From: an uncultured Prevotellaceae bacterium
Lineage (GTDB): Bacteria > Bacteroidota > Bacteroidia > Bacteroidales > Bacteroidaceae
Assembly: GCA_902775075.1 (NCBI GenBank)
Contig: CACYKX010000196.1
Coordinates: forward strand, 1 to 5,782
Reading direction: 5' to 3'
Length of the DNA stretch: 5,782 nucleotides
The position numbers and the translations under genes were made by a program. This document shows positions 4,096 through 5,782 of this stretch, one piece after another. The notes beneath the pieces are model-generated. The model was given only the letters and a program-made list of their open reading frames with translations, was not told the origin of the DNA and did no database searches. Numbering within the stretch: position 1 is the stretch's first letter; every line of letters starts with the position of its first letter.

Positions 4096-5782
4096 ATGAG
4101 TTATTTAAAATTCGAACATGCTCTGATGACCAATTTACAAGAGTCATTACCGAAAGAGTTGCTACGCACCAACCGTTCGGGAGCTTATTCGTGCTCTACG
4201 ATTGTAGACTGTAACACGCGAAAATATCATGGTTTGCTCGTCGTTCCTATTCCCGAACTTGATGATGACAATCATGTACTTTTATCTTCGCTGGATTGTA
4301 CAGTTGTTCAGCATGGCGCTGAGTTCAATCTAGGCTTGCATAAGTATCAGGGCAATCACTTTAGTCCTAACGGCCACAAATATATTCGAGAATTCGACTG
4401 CGACCGTGTTCCGACAACTTTATATCGTGTAGGAGGTGTAATCCTTAAAAAAGAAGTTGTCTTTCAGCATTACGAAGATCGAATATTGATTCGATATACA
4501 CTCGTTGATTGCCATTCTGCAACGACATTGAGGTTCCGCCCGTTCCTAGCTTTTAGAAGTGTGCGCCAATTTACGCATGAGAACGGAGCTGCCAGTCGTG
4601 ATTATTCTCCCGTGGACAATGGCATCAAGACTTGTATGTATGCCGGTTATCCTGATCTATATATGCAGTTTTCCAAGAAAAACGAGTTCCATTTCATGCC
4701 CGATTGGTATCGTGGCGTAGAATATCCGAAGGAGCAGGAGAGAGGATATGCTTCTAATGAAGATCTTTATGTTCCAGGATATTTTGAATTCCCTATCCGT
4801 AAGGGAGAGACTGTCGTGTTTGCAGCATCCATCAGTGAGATAGATACACGAAAACTGAAGACATTGTTTGATAAAGAAGTTGATGCCCGTACGCCCCGCA
4901 ACAATTTCTTTCATTGTCTGATTAATGCAGCACACCAGTTTCATATTCATGAAAAGAACGATGATCGATATATTCTTGCAGGCTATCCATGGTTCAAGTG
5001 TCGCGCCCGTGACACCTTTATCTCCCTTCCAGGTCTCACCCTTTCTATCGAGGAAGATGATTACTTTGAATTAGTGATGAAGACGGCAGAGCGGGCTATC
5101 CGAGAGTTTATAGAAGGAAAGGAAAATACGACAAAGATTGCCGAGATGGATCAGCCTGACGTCTTGTTATGGGCTATTTGGGCCATGCAGCAGTATTCTC
5201 GTAAAAAAGGCAAAGAGTACACCTTGAAGAAATATGGTGAACTCATGAAGCGTATGATGCTTTTCATAGAGAATAACCAGCATCCTAATGTTCAGGTCAA
5301 AGATAATGGACTGCTCTGGATTGATGGAAAAGACAAAGCCATGACATGGATGAACTCCACGGTCAATGGCAAACCTGTAGTCCCTCGCACTGGATATGTT
5401 GTAGAAATCAATGCGTTATGGTATAATGCTCTGATGTATTGTGCCACATTAGCAGAAGAGGACAAAAATGAACAGGATGCAGAACATCTTCGCAATTTCG
5501 CAGATAAGGTAAAGCATAGTTTTGTCGACACTTTCTTGAATGAGTATGGTTATCTCTATGACTATGTCGGAGGAAATATGATGGATTGGAGTGTACGTCC
5601 GAATATGATTTTTGCTGCAGCATTTGATTACTCTCCACTAGATCAGAATCAGAAAAAGAAAGTGCTGGATATCTGTACACGTGAACTACTTACCCCTAAA
5701 GGCTTGCGAAGTCTTTCTCCTAAGAGTGGTGGATATAATCCTGTATATGTAGGTCCACAGTTGCAACGTGATTATGCATATC
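4096..5782 (+). CDS. Glycogen debranching enzyme (amylo-alpha-1,6-glucosidase family), 3' end cut off
   Basis: The enzyme is expected to remove alpha-1,6-linked glucose at branch stubs during glycogen or alpha-glucan breakdown. The reading frame is open from ATG 4096 to the window edge, 562 codons plus one base. I estimate that about 80-100 C-terminal residues are missing; the last residues, RDYAY, normally lead into HQGT.WPW. The N-terminal bacterial GDE domain shows TNRSGAYSCSTIVDCNTRKYHG (residues 25-46, usual TNG.GGYASGT....TR+YHGLLV). The (alpha/alpha)6 catalytic domain, from about residue 270, has AGYPWFKCRARDTFISLPGL (295-314), GLLWIDG (405-411), TWMNSTVNG (417-425), PRTGYVVEINALWYNAL (430-446) and GLRSLSPKSGGYNP (536-549). 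There is no GH13 glucanotransferase domain as in eukaryotic debranchers. The usual WGRD reads RARD and the usual TWMD reads TWMN; the second change touches a catalytic Asp in yeast-type enzymes. The N-terminus has no signal peptide, so it acts on cytoplasmic glycogen. No Shine-Dalgarno sequence is visible. It is divergent from the Crp-family gene and may be regulated by it. Confidence 0.93.
   Translation, partial: MSYLKFEHALMTNLQESLPKELLRTNRSGAYSCSTIVDCNTRKYHGLLVVPIPELDDDNHVLLSSLDCTVVQHGAEFNLGLHKYQGNHFSPNGHKYIREFDCDRVPTTLYRVGGVILKKEVVFQHYEDRILIRYTLVDCHSATTLRFRPFLAFRSVRQFTHENGAASRDYSPVDNGIKTCMYAGYPDLYMQFSKKNEFHFMPDWYRGVEYPKEQERGYASNEDLYVPGYFEFPIRKGETVVFAASISEIDTRKLKTLFDKEVDARTPRNNFFHCLINAAHQFHIHEKNDDRYILAGYPWFKCRARDTFISLPGLTLSIEEDDYFELVMKTAERAIREFIEGKENTTKIAEMDQPDVLLWAIWAMQQYSRKKGKEYTLKKYGELMKRMMLFIENNQHPNVQVKDNGLLWIDGKDKAMTWMNSTVNGKPVVPRTGYVVEINALWYNALMYCATLAEEDKNEQDAEHLRNFADKVKHSFVDTFLNEYGYLYDYVGGNMMDWSVRPNMIFAAAFDYSPLDQNQKKKVLDICTRELLTPKGLRSLSPKSGGYNPVYVGPQLQRDYAY

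Noticed and set aside
4657..5680. Three minus-strand open frames inside the debranching enzyme gene (4657-4950, 5292-5531, 5408-5680)
   Set aside because: They are antisense to a well-conserved coding sequence, two overlap each other, and none shows a domain or promoter.
1..5782. Mobile element, CRISPR array, tRNA or rRNA gene, or defence system
   Set aside because: I saw no transposase or integrase, terminal repeats, spaced repeats, cloverleaf or rRNA-like sequence; the coding content is housekeeping and carbohydrate metabolism.

Overview
The window looks like ordinary chromosomal backbone from a member of the Bacteroidota, most likely Prevotella or a close relative. The evidence is threefold. 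The intergenic DNA is AT-rich and the starts have no purine-rich Shine-Dalgarno sequence. Two intergenic regions carry matches to the Bacteroides-type promoter (TTTG, about 20 bases, TAnnTTTG). The proteins have the character of Bacteroidota versions, in particular the Crp-family regulator and the single-domain glycogen debranching enzyme. The genus is inferred from sequence character, not from a database search.

Layout: a complete glyceraldehyde-3-phosphate dehydrogenase gene (20-1048, +) ends in tandem stops and a strong intrinsic terminator (1079-1108). A separate + strand unit follows, with a promoter almost on top of the start codon: miaA, a tRNA A37 prenyltransferase (1191-2123), then a diacylglycerol-kinase-family lipid kinase (2138-3067) 14 bases downstream. 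This unit converges on a Crp/Fnr-family regulator (3099-3800, -), with a hairpin at the junction. A 295-base divergent intergenic region (3801-4095) separates the regulator from a glycogen debranching enzyme gene (4096 to the window end, +, cut by the edge). That region holds promoter candidates in both directions, an AT-rich palindrome and an 11-base direct repeat.

The genes suggest central sugar metabolism (GAPDH, glycogen breakdown) next to a Crp-family regulator that could control storage-carbohydrate use. MiaA and the lipid kinase are housekeeping neighbours with no evident link to it. I see no mobile element, CRISPR array, RNA gene or defence system. The points most worth a second look are altered catalytic motifs in the debranching enzyme (TWMN where TWMD is usual) and in the lipid kinase (GGDSA and DGR for GGDGT and DGE), and the architecture of the divergent control region. 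I found no convincing undescribed system.
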